A stretch of 64,000 bases of DNA from Onchocerca lupi (lineage: Eukaryota; Nematoda; Chromadorea; Rhabditida; Onchocercidae): the NCBI GenBank assembly GCA_028564675.1, contig JAOVVO010000464.1, positions 1-64,000 of the forward strand, written 5' to 3'. The notes beneath the pieces were generated by a model. The model saw nothing but the letters and a program-made list of their open reading frames with translations. It ran no database searches and was not told where the DNA came from. The position numbers and the translations under genes were made by a program. Of this stretch, positions 63,701 to 64,000 are shown in pieces. Each line of letters begins with the position of its first letter. Within the stretch, counting starts at the first letter, position 1.

Positions 63701-64000
63701 TTTGAACAGACCGAGTTTTTTGAGTGGATATGGAATGGAGAAGAAATTTTCGTAATAAATTAGCAATCGGCATGCGATATGAAGCGCATAATCGATGTCA
63801 TATACCATTGCGGATTGACACCAAACGCGAATCTACAAAATTAATCTATGCTCTTTCATTTATTTTTAAATTAAGCTTAAATTCATTTTCAGTATATTTT
63901 TTTTTCACTTTTTTAATGCTTGAAGATATATTTTTTATTTTATTTTCTTTCCCTAAATGATAATACAGGTTTTTTTTACACACCGTTCACTTTCGACGTA
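56746..64000 (-). CDS. M1-family zinc aminopeptidase (aminopeptidase N-like), 5' end outside the window
   Basis: M1 aminopeptidases remove N-terminal residues from peptides. Visible exons are 64000-63980 (partial), 63832-63712, 63379-63225, 62929-62813, 62207-62073, 61604-61474, 61169-61061, 60675-60534, 60263-60108, 59902-59733, 59475-59387, 59162-59031, 58302-58135, 57909-57838, 57653-57588, 57477-57405 and 56898-56746. They join in frame to about 669 residues, the catalytic and C-terminal (ERAP1-C-like) domains. Motifs: IRVWCQSAMVYDIDYALHIA; substrate-binding LAMENWGLI (usually GAMEN); zinc site HEIAHMWFGNLV with the third ligand in DLWLNEGFA; catalytic Tyr in IIYNKGAAVIRM; and IEPSLRNTAYMVASKYGN in the C-terminal helical domain. 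All catalytic residues are present. The N-terminal beta domain and any signal or membrane anchor lie beyond 64000. Confidence 0.92.
57676..57705. repeat. T30 homopolymer run
   Basis: Thirty consecutive T lie in an aminopeptidase intron, directly beside a 23-bp tandem duplication. Confidence 0.9.
57709..57754. repeat. 23-bp perfect tandem duplication
   Basis: The 23-base unit at 57709-57731, beginning ATCAGTTCAATGATAAATAT, is repeated exactly at 57732-57754. It abuts a T30 run and lies in an intron. Confidence 0.95.

Noticed and set aside
1..64000. tRNA, rRNA, CRISPR, insertion-sequence or bacterial (for example Wolbachia-derived) insertions
   Set aside because: No tRNA arm signatures, repeat-spacer arrays, transposase motifs or long intron-free bacterial-type frames were seen on either strand.

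Overview
The window looks like nuclear DNA of a nematode, probably a filarial or other spirurid worm. It is strongly A+T rich, and the protein genes are split into many small exons with GT-AG introns. Several start codons sit just behind an unpaired TTTNCAG-type acceptor, as expected for spliced-leader trans-splicing. The gene content also fits: an NRF-6-like acyltransferase, a GT92 glycosyltransferase and a stum-type membrane protein. There is no bacterial, plasmid or phage signature. No tRNA, rRNA, CRISPR array or intact transposon was seen. Exon models were built by hand from reading frame, splice-site and phase consistency; gene names come from remembered family motifs, not from a search.

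Left part (1-19.4 kb), all on the + strand: a small unrecognised gene (976-1592); clathrin light chain (1830-3806), whose trans-splice acceptor lies about 210 bp past the first gene's stop and so suggests an operon; an unrecognised coiled-coil protein (7138-9132, N-terminus not found); protein phosphatase 5 (11062-16004, complete, 12 exons); and an actin maturation protease (ACTMAP/C19orf54 family, 17371-19269, 4 exons).

Middle part: a 21-exon NRF-6-like acyltransferase-3 gene on the - strand (32287 to 20539, 1030 residues) with a GC-AG first intron and a long basic C-terminal tail. It is divergent from a stum/SPEC3-family gene on the + strand (34497-35699). Next, on the - strand, come ISY1 (38782 to 37027) and an RBBP4/LIN-53 WD40 histone chaperone (42657 to 39865).

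Right part, all on the - strand: a GT92 (DUF23) type II membrane glycosyltransferase (48297 to 45022), a CDKL-type protein kinase (53827 to 50129), and an M1 zinc aminopeptidase whose 5' end runs off the right edge (64000 to 56746).

Most of these are housekeeping functions: clathrin coat assembly, Hsp90-linked dephosphorylation, actin N-terminal processing, spliceosome, chromatin. They are mixed with membrane or secreted functions, and I see no gene-level system joining neighbours apart from the possible operon at the left edge. The non-coding sequence holds several repeats: perfect and near-perfect inverted repeats (935-970, 18758-18839, 19922-20028, 44493-44536, 48794-48840), tandem repeats (24102-24200, 26535-26670, 53405-53696, 57709-57754) and long A or T runs.
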